The position numbers were made by a program, and so were the translations under genes. From the NCBI GenBank assembly GCA_030064795.1, contig JASJEI010000009.1, forward strand, positions 1 through 61,373: 61,373 nt of DNA, written 5' to 3'. The notes beneath the pieces were generated by a model, which saw nothing but the letters and a program-made list of their open reading frames with translations, was not told the origin of the DNA and ran no database searches. Shown piece after piece: positions 25,959-33,652 of this stretch. Within the stretch, counting starts at the first letter, position 1. Each line of letters opens with the position of its first letter. The stretch comes from Pleurocapsa sp. MO_226.B13. Lineage in GTDB: Bacteria > Cyanobacteriota > Cyanobacteriia > Cyanobacteriales > Xenococcaceae.

Positions 25959-27275
25959 TTAATTATTGCAATAAGTGCGATCTGCATTCCCTACTGCGCC
26001 CTCAGTAACCTGACTAGTCGCACCACTGGGAAAACCTTGTAAATCTTCACCATTAAAAGTCATGTCTCCTGTAGCAGTAATCTCGACACTCCCTGCATTT
26101 CCCTAGCCAAGAGTACTAGCATCAATTATTCCGCCATTGATGGCTTCTAGAGAGCCTGTGGTAATATCGATATTACCTGAATTACCGAGACCTTCAGGAT
26201 TGACTTGGTTTCCAATTCTACTATTATTAAGAGTAATGTTTTCAGCGACATTAATAATAATATCTCCTGCTTGTGCCTCTGCTGAGGTAGATTGAGAAGA
26301 TATTCTCGCTCTAATTAAACTAATACCAGAGTCTCCTGATTCTAAACTAAAATTTTGGGCGTTAATAGTTATATTGCCTCCACCCGCACCTCGAACATCT
26401 ATATCTGCCCCGTTAGTCAGAGTAATATTTGCCTTATTTAAGTCTTCAGGAAAACTCAAGCTACCATCTTGGTTAAAACTAACTGTTCCAGCTTGAGACA
26501 AACCACCTAAATGTATATTTCCGCCTCTAGCAGTTAAATTACCAGCCTCAAAGTTAATATTTCCACCTACTAAAGCTAGATTCTGACCAGATAAGACTTC
26601 TAAACCTATCTGTTTTGTCAATTAAAAATTGACGGGTAAAGGGGAAGGGGAAAAGGTTAAAGGAAAAAATTTAACTGTAAAAAATTACCCATCAAAATAA
26701 AGTTGACACAACACTACTAAGTCTCCTGCATCGTCCTGTACCAACGAACGATTGACTATATCCCCTGGATTATCCCGAAAACCCAAACCAATGGGGGCAT
26801 TAATAGTAAGTATTGGTTGTTGTAGATTATCTACCGCGCTAAATTCCCCATCCTCGAACAAAATACTGCTACCAGTACTGCCATAAAATGAACCACCTAT
26901 ATCTAATCTGGCATTCTGACCAAAGATAATGCCTGCGGGGTTGATGAGGAATAAATTGGCACTACCGTTAGCTCTAATTAAACCATCGATGTTAGATATA
27001 TTGCCGCCCGTAACCCTACCTAAAATATTAGAGATATCATTGGCATTATTAAAAAAGACTTCATTACCCGTTGGGACAGAAAAGTCTTGAAAACTATGAA
27101 ATAAATTACCCCCTCTAGTTTGTCCTCCTGTAATTTCGGCTACATTACCATTTTGATTTACCTGAGTATTAATCGGAGTGTTGTCGGGGGTGACTTGAGC
27201 TTGAGTAGAACTTGTATACAGACAACCAAAGCTACAGAGACAAATTTGCAGAAAAGTAGAGAAAGGTTTGTACAC
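25959..27275 (-). pseudogene. Filamentous-haemagglutinin-like (two-partner secretion, TpsA-type) gene, disrupted
   Basis: Reading from a GTG at 27275: a signal peptide, then the TPS domain ([69 protein letters not shown]). This is the haemagglutinin N-terminal domain that FhaC/ShlB-type porins secrete. The frame is broken at 26607-26714 by a 108-base insertion containing a stop. It resumes with GLEVLSGQNLALVGGNINFEAGN and runs to a TAG at 26103-26105 in STLG*GNAGSVEIT, where a Gln codon would be expected. The same frame then continues to a TAA at 25959-25961. Even intact it would be short for an adhesin. No porin gene is visible. Confidence 0.85.
26611..26713. mobile_element. MITE-like insertion inside the haemagglutinin-like pseudogene
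   Basis: The terminal inverted repeats are about 29 bases: left 26611-26639 (TGTTTTGTCAA...GACGGGTAA) and right 26685-26713 (TTACCCATCAA...TTGACACAACA), pairing at about 22 of 29 positions. Removing 108 bases restores a continuous DLVGLEVLSG reading. The junctions suggest a TAG or TA target duplication. There is no internal gene. Confidence 0.72.
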
Positions 27276-27430
27276 GGTAGTATTCTAGTTGAGACAAAAG
27301 CTAAGATTTTAGCAATACTACCATTATTGAAGCTTATTTTAGTATTAGATAGTTTTATGTTTAATCAAAGCGCGATCGCTTTAATAAAAATTATAAAAAA
27401 TAACGCGATCGCACTACAAAACCATCTGGT

Positions 27431-27841
27431 TTAAGCAATAGCTTTTATACCTCGTTCTGGTAAAAATACTGCTGGAGATAAATTAAAAAATTGTGCTAAT
27501 TCTTGAATATGACGCACAGTTAACTGTCGCTTTCCGTTTAAAATATCAGAAACAATTGACTCGGTTTTAAATATAGATACGAGATCTTTTTGACGCAAAT
27601 GTCTCTCTGCTATTAAAACTTTTAATAGTTCTACACCGTAAATATCGGGAATGGGTTCGCTCTTTTGTTCGTACTCAAAAACTAGTGTTCCCAAAACGTT
27701 AAGATAGTCTGATTCTTCAGGACTTAATTCGGCGCGATCGAGTAATCTATCTATTACTTCTTGGGTTGCTTCTAACTCTTCTTCATTATTAATAGTACGA
27801 GGTGGGAATTGTTGTAGTAATTGAATATATTTATCGGTCAT
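27431..27841 (-). CDS. higA: HigA-family antitoxin (Xre helix-turn-helix)
   Basis: 136 residues. The N-terminal part (TINNEEELEATQEVIDRLLDRAELSPEESDYLNVLGTLVFEYE) is the HigA-type extension. Residues about 80-120 form the helix-turn-helix (LRQKDLVSIFKTESIVSDILNGKRQLTVRHIQELAQFF), followed by SPAVFLPE. It should bind its promoter and neutralise the HigB toxin encoded 123 bases upstream; toxin-before-antitoxin order is typical of hig modules. Confidence 0.9.
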   Translation of the reverse strand: MTDKYIQLLQQFPPRTINNEEELEATQEVIDRLLDRAELSPEESDYLNVLGTLVFEYEQKSEPIPDIYGVELLKVLIAERHLRQKDLVSIFKTESIVSDILNGKRQLTVRHIQELAQFFNLSPAVFLPERGIKAIA

Positions 27842-27964
27842 AACAATAGAACTTTACTTGGAAATAAAAACTAGAAGAGAATAAGCACGAAAACAAATTG
27901 AGAAAATGAGCTTAGTATAATCAACTTAAAATAAGTTATCCTAAAGGATACACTTCGTTATTAG

Positions 27965-28267
27965 TTATTGATACCATTCATCTTTTTTCCAATCCTCTTT
28001 GTTATATTCAGCGTGGGTAAGGACAAACCGAATAAAAACTTTACTCTGTTTGTAATCAACATAAGCAATTAAGCGAAAATTGTTACCTCCAATGTTAAAT
28101 ACAACGAAGTTTTTTACCCTATCTGCCGAAGGAAAAGTTTGACAAATATCATTAAAACTCTGCCATTGTTGTTTTGTGGTAAGTTTATACCAATATCTTA
28201 AACTTACCTCCGCTGTGGGATGATTGCGCCAGAATTGTTTAAGTCTGGAATATGAGATGACGTGCAT
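27965..28267 (-). CDS. higB: HigB-family mRNA interferase toxin
   Basis: 100 residues from the ATG at 28267, preceded by AAAGGAGACTTG, a strong ribosome-binding site. Sequence features: MHVISYSRLKQFWRNHPTA, a middle segment with WQSFNDICQTFPSADRV, and the C-terminal NFRLIAYVDYKQSKVFIRFVLTHAEYNK. These match the HigB/RelE-superfamily type that ends with a catalytic His-x2-Tyr. It cleaves mRNA on the ribosome. Confidence 0.92.
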   Translation of the reverse strand: MHVISYSRLKQFWRNHPTAEVSLRYWYKLTTKQQWQSFNDICQTFPSADRVKNFVVFNIGGNNFRLIAYVDYKQSKVFIRFVLTHAEYNKEDWKKDEWYQ

Positions 28268-28481
28268 CAAGTCTCCTTTCTAGTTGACATTCATTGGCTT
28301 CATCTTCTCTAGCAGTTTTAAGCTCCATACATCTAACTTAGCAAATTGCGAAGTTAAGGTCAACAATTAGATTGCTTTGTCTTCGATCGCACCACAAAAA
28401 AAGCGCGATCGCATATTAAGTAACCGCGCTGTTCAAGTTTATTTTATAGATTTAATTGTTAAAAATATATCTATCTATACT

Positions 28482-28784
28482 CTAATTACTAACTACAGTT
28501 TCAGCATCAACATCAACAGTTTTACTACCAGAAGTTTCTGTAGTTGCTGTCTTAGTTTCTTGACGAGCCTGTATTCTAGCAATTACCATTTGTGAGAGTT
28601 CAGTAAATAATAAACCCGCTAACATTACATCATCAATTTGTCCCAAAATAGGAATAAAGTCTGGTGCAATATCAATTGGACTAATTAGATAGATTACGGT
28701 TCCCAGCATTACCCACCAACGATATTTAGGATGGCGAATTGCGTTGCGATACCAGTCGTACAAGGAAGATAGGGAAAAATTCAT
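28482..28784 (-). CDS. YkvA-family (DUF1232) membrane protein
   Basis: 100 residues from the ATG at 28784, which begins the conserved SLSSLYDWYRNAIRHPKYRWW. A longer in-frame ATG at 28859 adds 25 basic residues and has its own GAGG nine bases upstream, so the start is not certain. The DUF1232 core is clear: VIYLISPIDIAPDFIPILGQIDDVMLAGLL, two membrane-associated helices with a conserved Pro-Asp-Pro-type turn. The tail is polar, Thr/Ser-rich. Function unknown. Confidence 0.85.
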   Translation of the reverse strand: MNFSLSSLYDWYRNAIRHPKYRWWVMLGTVIYLISPIDIAPDFIPILGQIDDVMLAGLLFTELSQMVIARIQARQETKTATTETSGSKTVDVDAETVVSN

Positions 28785-28939
28785 CTTAGTATTATGTCCT
28801 CGGTTAACTGCTTTTATTCTGACAGATCGTAGCTGATATTTCAGTGTGGAAAACCCCATCTTATTTTTCCTCGATTGACTAGAGACTTAGGTAGGGGAGG
28901 TAGGGGAGCAAATACGAATTATACCAACTCTCTATGACA

Positions 28940-29085
28940 ATGCACTCTTCTCGAATTTAACTTCTTTGCATCTTAGCGCGGACAATTTAAACTTTTGAGG
29001 GAACCTCAAAAGCCATGTCCTTGTCTTTGCGTGAGATCTAAACAACTCAAAATATTAAGTGCAGCTTAAAAGAGAAATGGTATTA
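28940..29085. repeat. ~150-bp dispersed repeat, copy 2 (inverted relative to copy 1)
   Basis: Reverse-complement partner of 25678-25830, 3.1 kb away. The best conserved parts are TGCGTGAGATCTAAA, CTCAAAATATTAAGTGCA and TTCTCGAATTTAACTTC. It ends next to a heptamer array at 29091, as copy 1 is followed by heptamers at 25933. Confidence 0.7.
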
Positions 29086-29090
29086 ATAAT

Positions 29091-29118
29091 TCCGAACTCC
29101 GAACTCCGAACTCCGAAC
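29091..29118. repeat. Heptanucleotide tandem repeat, TCCGAAC x4
   Basis: Four exact 7-base units lie between copy 2 of the dispersed repeat and the end of the next minus-strand gene. The unit is the complement of the GGAGTTC-type repeat at 51702. Confidence 0.9.
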
Positions 29119-29133
29119 TAACCTAATTTCTTA

Positions 29134-29868
29134 TTAATTTAGAAAACTTAAAATATGAAAGCCTAGTTGACGTTTGTGGGTTTGGTTGGAGAGAAAACCG
29201 AAGCTTAGTTGGTGTAATATCCAAGCTTTGAATTGCTTGTTAATAAAATGTTGAATATAGGCTTTTAATAAACAATAAAATCCACAGACTATAATTAGTT
29301 TAACTACAAAATGTAGTGGTAAAAAATACCAAATTAGAGGAGTTATAGCGATCGCAATCAGAAACCATAGACTCCAAACTATTAATGAAGTATTGTTTCT
29401 GGTTTTTAATGGTAATTGCCTTAATATTTGCCAGACTAGCCAGTGATGTGCTTGAATAACTCTAGGTAATAGTTGGCGATTTTGCCATAAATCCTGCTGA
29501 ACCCGTTGTTCAATTTTTCCTTCTAGATCGATTACACTGCGAACTACAGTCATTTCTGGTTGCTCTTGAGTAAATAAATAACTAGTAGAAAAAGTTAGAG
29601 ATGATTCTGCTGGATAAAGATCGTTTGACTGCTTCGTAACAGCAGAATTGATTAAAGTATAGTAGCGTAAATTAGCTAATTGCTGTGGTTCGAGAACTAA
29701 ATTACCATTGGTTGCTTGTGCTGCTTCAATTTTACTCAGCATCTCTAGATCTAACTGAAAACATACCTGAGAAGGAATAATAGATCGGCGACTGATTCTC
29801 GTCTTTTTAATTCGGATACAAGAACTCAAAAGGCGATCGCTCTTAATTCTTTTCTGGACATTCTTCAT
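29134..29868 (-). CDS. Uncharacterised membrane protein
   Basis: 244 residues, not recognised. It has a basic N-terminus, a soluble region to about residue 155 and two hydrophobic segments (SLIVWSLWFLIAIAITPLIWYFLPLHFVVKLIIVCGFYCLL), then an amphipathic basic tail. The start overlaps the stop of the preceding gene by four bases (ATGA, 29865-29868), indicating translational coupling with it. Third gene of an uncharacterised cluster. Confidence 0.65.
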   Translation of the reverse strand: MKNVQKRIKSDRLLSSCIRIKKTRISRRSIIPSQVCFQLDLEMLSKIEAAQATNGNLVLEPQQLANLRYYTLINSAVTKQSNDLYPAESSLTFSTSYLFTQEQPEMTVVRSVIDLEGKIEQRVQQDLWQNRQLLPRVIQAHHWLVWQILRQLPLKTRNNTSLIVWSLWFLIAIAITPLIWYFLPLHFVVKLIIVCGFYCLLKAYIQHFINKQFKAWILHQLSFGFLSNQTHKRQLGFHILSFLN

Positions 29869-30542
29869 CTATCTAAAGACAGCATCAGCAGAAACTTAAT
29901 CAACCCTCGCCACTGTTGTTCCCCCGCAGTTGTAGACTGTTCGTGAAGTTGTAACAAAAGATGACGATCGCTCCGTTCTAAAATAGCCTGGGAATAACGG
30001 TTGATAATTTTGCCGTCTAATTGCAGAGAAGTCTGAGCATAGGTGCTGTTGGTAATATCGTTTGGTACAGAAGAACAATGTAAAATGCGATCGCGTTGGT
30101 CTAGTGCAATTTTTCTTTTATTTAACTGCCGTAAAATATTGACAAAAGCGCGATCGCTTAAAAGCTTGTTAACCTTAGACATAGATTTAAAACGACTACT
30201 AGGCAGAGGTTCGGGTAGCCTAGTTGCCAGTGTTTGCCATTGAGAGTCTTGTCGAGTCAAAATAGGCAAATCGCGCTTAATTTCTGCTACCAAAGTGCGC
30301 TTATACAACCGTGAATTAGGATCGCTCAGCAACAAACAATAAGCTAGTTCTAACTGACGACGCAATTGTAAATAATGCGATCGCAAAGATAAATCGATCG
30401 AAGACTGCTCTAAACTAGAACTGGAAAGATAATATATAGCCTGATAAACTTCCCAAGGAATAAATATCTCGTCAACTATTTCTTCAACAATGACGGTGCT
30501 AATTTCCACAGCAGTCATATTTTCTAGTAAATTTTGCTTCAT
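29865..30542 (-). CDS. Uncharacterised protein, coupled to downstream membrane protein
   Basis: 225 residues, soluble, mostly helical, rich in Leu, Arg and Gln. I do not recognise any domain. Its stop overlaps the next start by four bases. The upstream gene on the same strand ends about 200 bases before it. A second possible start is the Met at residue 9. The tight coupling suggests that this protein and the membrane protein act together. Confidence 0.65.
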   Translation of the reverse strand: MKQNLLENMTAVEISTVIVEEIVDEIFIPWEVYQAIYYLSSSSLEQSSIDLSLRSHYLQLRRQLELAYCLLLSDPNSRLYKRTLVAEIKRDLPILTRQDSQWQTLATRLPEPLPSSRFKSMSKVNKLLSDRAFVNILRQLNKRKIALDQRDRILHCSSVPNDITNSTYAQTSLQLDGKIINRYSQAILERSDRHLLLQLHEQSTTAGEQQWRGLIKFLLMLSLDR

Positions 30543-30745
30543 TAGTTATACTACTTCTCTTTAATGCGGTTACAGATAACTTGGGGTGGGGACTTAGGGA
30601 TTTGAGGAATTGGGGCGATAGATTTGTCGCTTTATTTCTCAGAATTGGTATTATTAGTCCTTTGACCCTTCCCTCAAGTCTCCTCCTCCTTACTCCTCGT
30701 TCCTTTTCCTCTGTAGCAGGTATTAAAAGCCTCTGACTTCCCAAA

Positions 30746-31525
30746 CTACTCTTGTTGAGAATCATTAGAATCAGAAGCATCCCAATTTTGCCAATTTTGA
30801 GTTTTGCGAATATTGAGCGACTTGAGATTAAATACTTCTGATTTAACCTCTGGTTCATCTTCCAACCATTCTCCCCAGTCTTCTGATTCTGCTGGAGGTT
30901 GTTCTTCTGGCGAATCATCGTCGAGATCGGCTAAAGATAACAAATCATCAACAATGTTTTCCTCGTTTTCCTCAAAAGAAGGCAATTCAGGCTTGGCTAG
31001 ATTTTGCTCCAGATCGGAATTAATAGTTTTAGCTTCAGCATCTGGTTTTCCTGCTGCTAGTGCATCGGGAGTTTTGCCATAGAGTCGATCTGTTTTTGGT
31101 TGAATTGGTAAAGAATCTCGGCTAACGTCGGCTGCAATATCAACCCAGTTTAGATTTTCAGCAGTTTGCTGTTGTTGGAAAGCCGACATCAGTTGAAACA
31201 TCTTTTGTAGACTAATCAGGTTGTCTTGGATCGTTTGATGTCCTTGAGTTACTTGACGCAGGTGAAATTGTTTAATTTCTGAATAGCGATCGCCTGTCAG
31301 TTTTTCGCCAATTTCGTTTTCGATTTTTCCGTTAATTAAGTCGATTTGAGTGCGTAAATAGTTATCTGCCTGAGATTTATTGCTATCTACTTCTTTTAGT
31401 TCCCCCTCAGAACTAATAATCTTAGTCGTAATACTCAATTCGGGGACATTACTCATGGCGATCAGAAACGCTTCATTGATATTTCCCGCTCGGATCGCCT
31501 GTTTAAAATCTTTGCTAGATGTCAT
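30746..31525 (-). CDS. Conserved cyanobacterial hypothetical protein with acidic C-terminal half
   Basis: 259 residues. The N-terminus MTSSKDFKQAIRAGNINEAFLIAMSNVPELSITTKI is a pattern I recall from a conserved but unnamed cyanobacterial family. The following helices (DRYSEIKQFHLRQVTQGHQTIQDNLISLQKMFQLM) look coiled-coil-like. Residues about 185-240 are highly acidic and Glu/Asp/Ser/Pro-rich, probably disordered, with repeated DW/EW motifs. No catalytic motif is visible. First gene of the cluster continued by 30542-29134. Confidence 0.7.
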   Translation of the reverse strand: MTSSKDFKQAIRAGNINEAFLIAMSNVPELSITTKIISSEGELKEVDSNKSQADNYLRTQIDLINGKIENEIGEKLTGDRYSEIKQFHLRQVTQGHQTIQDNLISLQKMFQLMSAFQQQQTAENLNWVDIAADVSRDSLPIQPKTDRLYGKTPDALAAGKPDAEAKTINSDLEQNLAKPELPSFEENEENIVDDLLSLADLDDDSPEEQPPAESEDWGEWLEDEPEVKSEVFNLKSLNIRKTQNWQNWDASDSNDSQQE

Positions 31526-31937
31526 TAGTTTGATTTTAGTTTGGTTTTTAAATATTGAGGATAAGTTGACAACACCATCGAGCCAGTCAGCAGAGAGAGC
31601 AAGAAGAATAATGTCTTAGCAAAGAGCGAAGTATCGGCCAGACAAAATTAGGTTAGGACAGCGAAAATATTGGCTCGATCGTGTAGTAAATAGCAATTTT
31701 AAAAATGTCCTAACATTTGTACCCAGTACTATACCTCTGGACAGTTACTCCTCACTCGAAGCATCTGTAGCCTGGATAAACTCTCTTGTTTCTGCTTTAC
31801 TTATTCAATCTGCCAACGTTGTAATTCCCCATCTACCTAATTGTCAATCAATTTGAGAGCAATTTCACAATTTCTTGGAGCCACAAAGAGTATCAAACTC
31901 CTTTATTGAGTGCGATTGAATGATTTAATTGGAAAAC
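31526..31937. other. Intergenic region between maf and the hypothetical cluster
   Basis: About 410 bases upstream of the 31525 gene and downstream of maf. I see no terminator-like hairpin with a U-run and no open frame. ACTCCTCAC occurs at 31746-31754, a partial match to the Yfr1 motif, but without the flanking stems. Confidence 0.5.
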
Positions 31938-32543
31938 TTAATTCCAAAAATCCGTGACATTGTAGCCCAATTTTTCTAACATCTGCTGTAGTAGGGGGAG
32001 ACTCAAACCGATGACGTTGCTATGACAACCTTCAATTTTCTCAACAAACATTCCTCCTTTGCCTTCAAGAGCAAAGCTACCAGCACATTTGAGGGGTTCG
32101 CCAGTAGCAATATAGGCTTTGATGGTGCGATCGCTGATATTAGCAAAATAAACATTAGTAATGCCACAGCGAATAATTTGTCGTTGCTGTTTGAGATCGA
32201 TCAAAGCATGGCCAGTATAGATTTTACCCATTTTCCCCCGCATTCCCCGCCAGCGAGCGAGCGCTATTTGGGGTGATTCTGGTTTACCGTAAATGCGATC
32301 GTTAATCGTCAACACAGAATCACAACCTAAAACCAGAGCGTCGTCAAACTGAGGCGCGACTGTTTCGGCTTTACATTTGGCCAGGGTAGTCACCAATTCT
32401 GCTGCATCTTCTAACTGCACGCGATCCTCGTCAAAATTGCTTTTACAGACAGTAGGCTCAATTCCTACCATCCGCAACAATTTTAAACGCGCAGGAGAAG
32501 CAGACGCCAAGACAAAATTGAAAGATGTATTCTTTACAGTCAT
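31938..32543 (-). CDS. maf: Maf-family nucleotide pyrophosphatase (septum formation inhibitor-like)
   Basis: 201 residues. The P-loop-like N-terminus [17 protein letters not shown], the catalytic [26 protein letters not shown] and the Gly-rich [32 protein letters not shown] are Maf signatures. Members hydrolyse non-canonical or standard nucleoside triphosphates (dTTP/UTP or m7GTP) and can affect septation. The length is normal. It sits between the hypothetical cluster and psbP, all on the minus strand. Confidence 0.94.
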   Translation of the reverse strand: MTVKNTSFNFVLASASPARLKLLRMVGIEPTVCKSNFDEDRVQLEDAAELVTTLAKCKAETVAPQFDDALVLGCDSVLTINDRIYGKPESPQIALARWRGMRGKMGKIYTGHALIDLKQQRQIIRCGITNVYFANISDRTIKAYIATGEPLKCAGSFALEGKGGMFVEKIEGCHSNVIGLSLPLLQQMLEKLGYNVTDFWN

Positions 32544-32563
32544 TGAGAGTAAATTCGTAGTTT

Positions 32564-32591
32564 GAGTTCGGAATTCGGAATTCGGAGTTGA
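32564..32591. repeat. Heptanucleotide tandem repeat, GAATTCG/GAGTTCG x4
   Basis: Units GAGTTCG, GAATTCG, GAATTCG, GAGTTGA lie between psbP and maf. Same family as the arrays at 29091, 41093 and 51702. Confidence 0.85.
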
Positions 32592-32648
32592 GAGTTGGTT
32601 GCACTTCCTGATTCTTCGTTCCTTGTTCCTCGTTCCTTAAAACGCTAA

Positions 32649-33203
32649 CTATCGTACTGTAAATGATTTGGCAGCAATTTCAAAACTATCCTTAACACTA
32701 TTCCAACGTCTTTCAGGAGTGGACAAACTAAAAGTAAAAATTTTGCCCCTGCTAACTGCCACACTAGCAATATTGTGTCTTGCTTCGCGATCGGGTAAAT
32801 TCTCTTCGTACTCTAAAAGATAATAGGTTTTATCTTTGCCCTCGCGAGCTTCGGCGCGCAAAAATTCTGCTTCTATATCAGTACTAGGACTGTTCTCGAT
32901 CGCCTTTAAAAAACGATATCCTACTTCTGAAGGAGTACCCAAATCTGACAATGTTTTGCCTTCTGGAACGTCGTTAATAATAACGCTCAAGTTTTCCGTT
33001 CTTTCTACCAGATCGCGAAATACTACGTCTACGCTATTTCGAGCCGACGTACCCAAGTTAACTGGTATCCAGCCATTCGGATACAAAAATTCATATCCTT
33101 TACTGGTGTTGACATAGCTTTGTAATCCGCTTACTCCTGCCGAGCAACCTGTAATTGCCACACTTAGAATAATCAATAATCCAGCCAGGAACGACTTCAA
33201 CAT
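32649..33203 (-). CDS. psbP: PsbP-like photosystem II lipoprotein (CyanoP)
   Basis: 184 residues. The lipobox AITGC places the lipidated Cys at residue 20, after a hydrophobic signal. The mature part has the PsbP fold signature: YVNTSKGYEFLYPNGWIPVN, VDVVFRDLVERTENLSVIINDV, LGTPSEVGYRFLKAI, a Tyr-rich YYLLEYEENLP and the C-terminal W.SVKDSFEIAAKSF. CyanoP sits on the lumenal side of photosystem II and assists early assembly. The Psb34-like gene lies 157 bases upstream on the same strand. Confidence 0.93.
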   Translation of the reverse strand: MLKSFLAGLLIILSVAITGCSAGVSGLQSYVNTSKGYEFLYPNGWIPVNLGTSARNSVDVVFRDLVERTENLSVIINDVPEGKTLSDLGTPSEVGYRFLKAIENSPSTDIEAEFLRAEAREGKDKTYYLLEYEENLPDREARHNIASVAVSRGKIFTFSLSTPERRWNSVKDSFEIAAKSFTVR

Positions 33204-33360
33204 TTTTAGTTTCTTACCTCTATAGACTTAAGTTTTTGATAATTATAGTTTTCTGTTGTTATTGTCTCATGATGTAGAAAGACACCGAAAGCCAAATAAA
33301 TACCCCGTGCTGTAAATATTAAACACGAGGCAAATAAAAAAGGTTTTTGATTGGCAAAAT

Positions 33361-33540
33361 TTAGCTTGCACTTGAAGCATAGACTGCAACCGCTATGACA
33401 CCACTCAAAAGCAAAAATGCCAAGACACCAAAAACTAAATAGTTTCGTTTTTCGGCCGATGTTGGTTCTTCTGCCGTGTACATCTGAGGTTCTCTAGCAA
33501 AGTTGTTCAGTCTACCACCTTCTTCTTCTGTATAAGGCAT
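33361..33540 (-). CDS. psb34: Psb34-like photosystem II assembly protein (small one-helix protein)
   Basis: A 59-residue protein from the ATG at 33538-33540 to TAA at 33361-33363. The N-terminus MPYTEEEGGRLNNFAREP, then the central YTAEEPTSAEKRNY and one C-terminal membrane helix (YLVFGVLAFLLLSGVIAVAVYA) match what I recall of the Ssl1498/Psb34 family, Hli-related in position within photosystem II intermediates. It binds a PSII assembly intermediate. The neighbouring psbP supports a photosystem II context. Short but convincing because of the EEGGRLNNFA motif. Confidence 0.85.
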   Translation of the reverse strand: MPYTEEEGGRLNNFAREPQMYTAEEPTSAEKRNYLVFGVLAFLLLSGVIAVAVYASSAS

Positions 33541-33652
33541 AAATCTTAATTTCCTCTAATTTTAATTTATAAACTTTAATAAATAGTAATCTTATTTATC
33601 CAATCGCACAACAAACATTTAAATTTATCCAGAATAAAAATAACTTCTAGCC

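Noticed and set aside
30499..30918. Minus-strand frame spanning two hypothetical genes
   Set aside because: It overlaps better-supported frames and its composition is atypical (Lys/Ser/Arg-rich low complexity).
31740..31760. ACTCCTCAC resembling the Yfr1 small-RNA motif
   Set aside because: The motif is incomplete and the flanking stem-loops of Yfr1 are not present.
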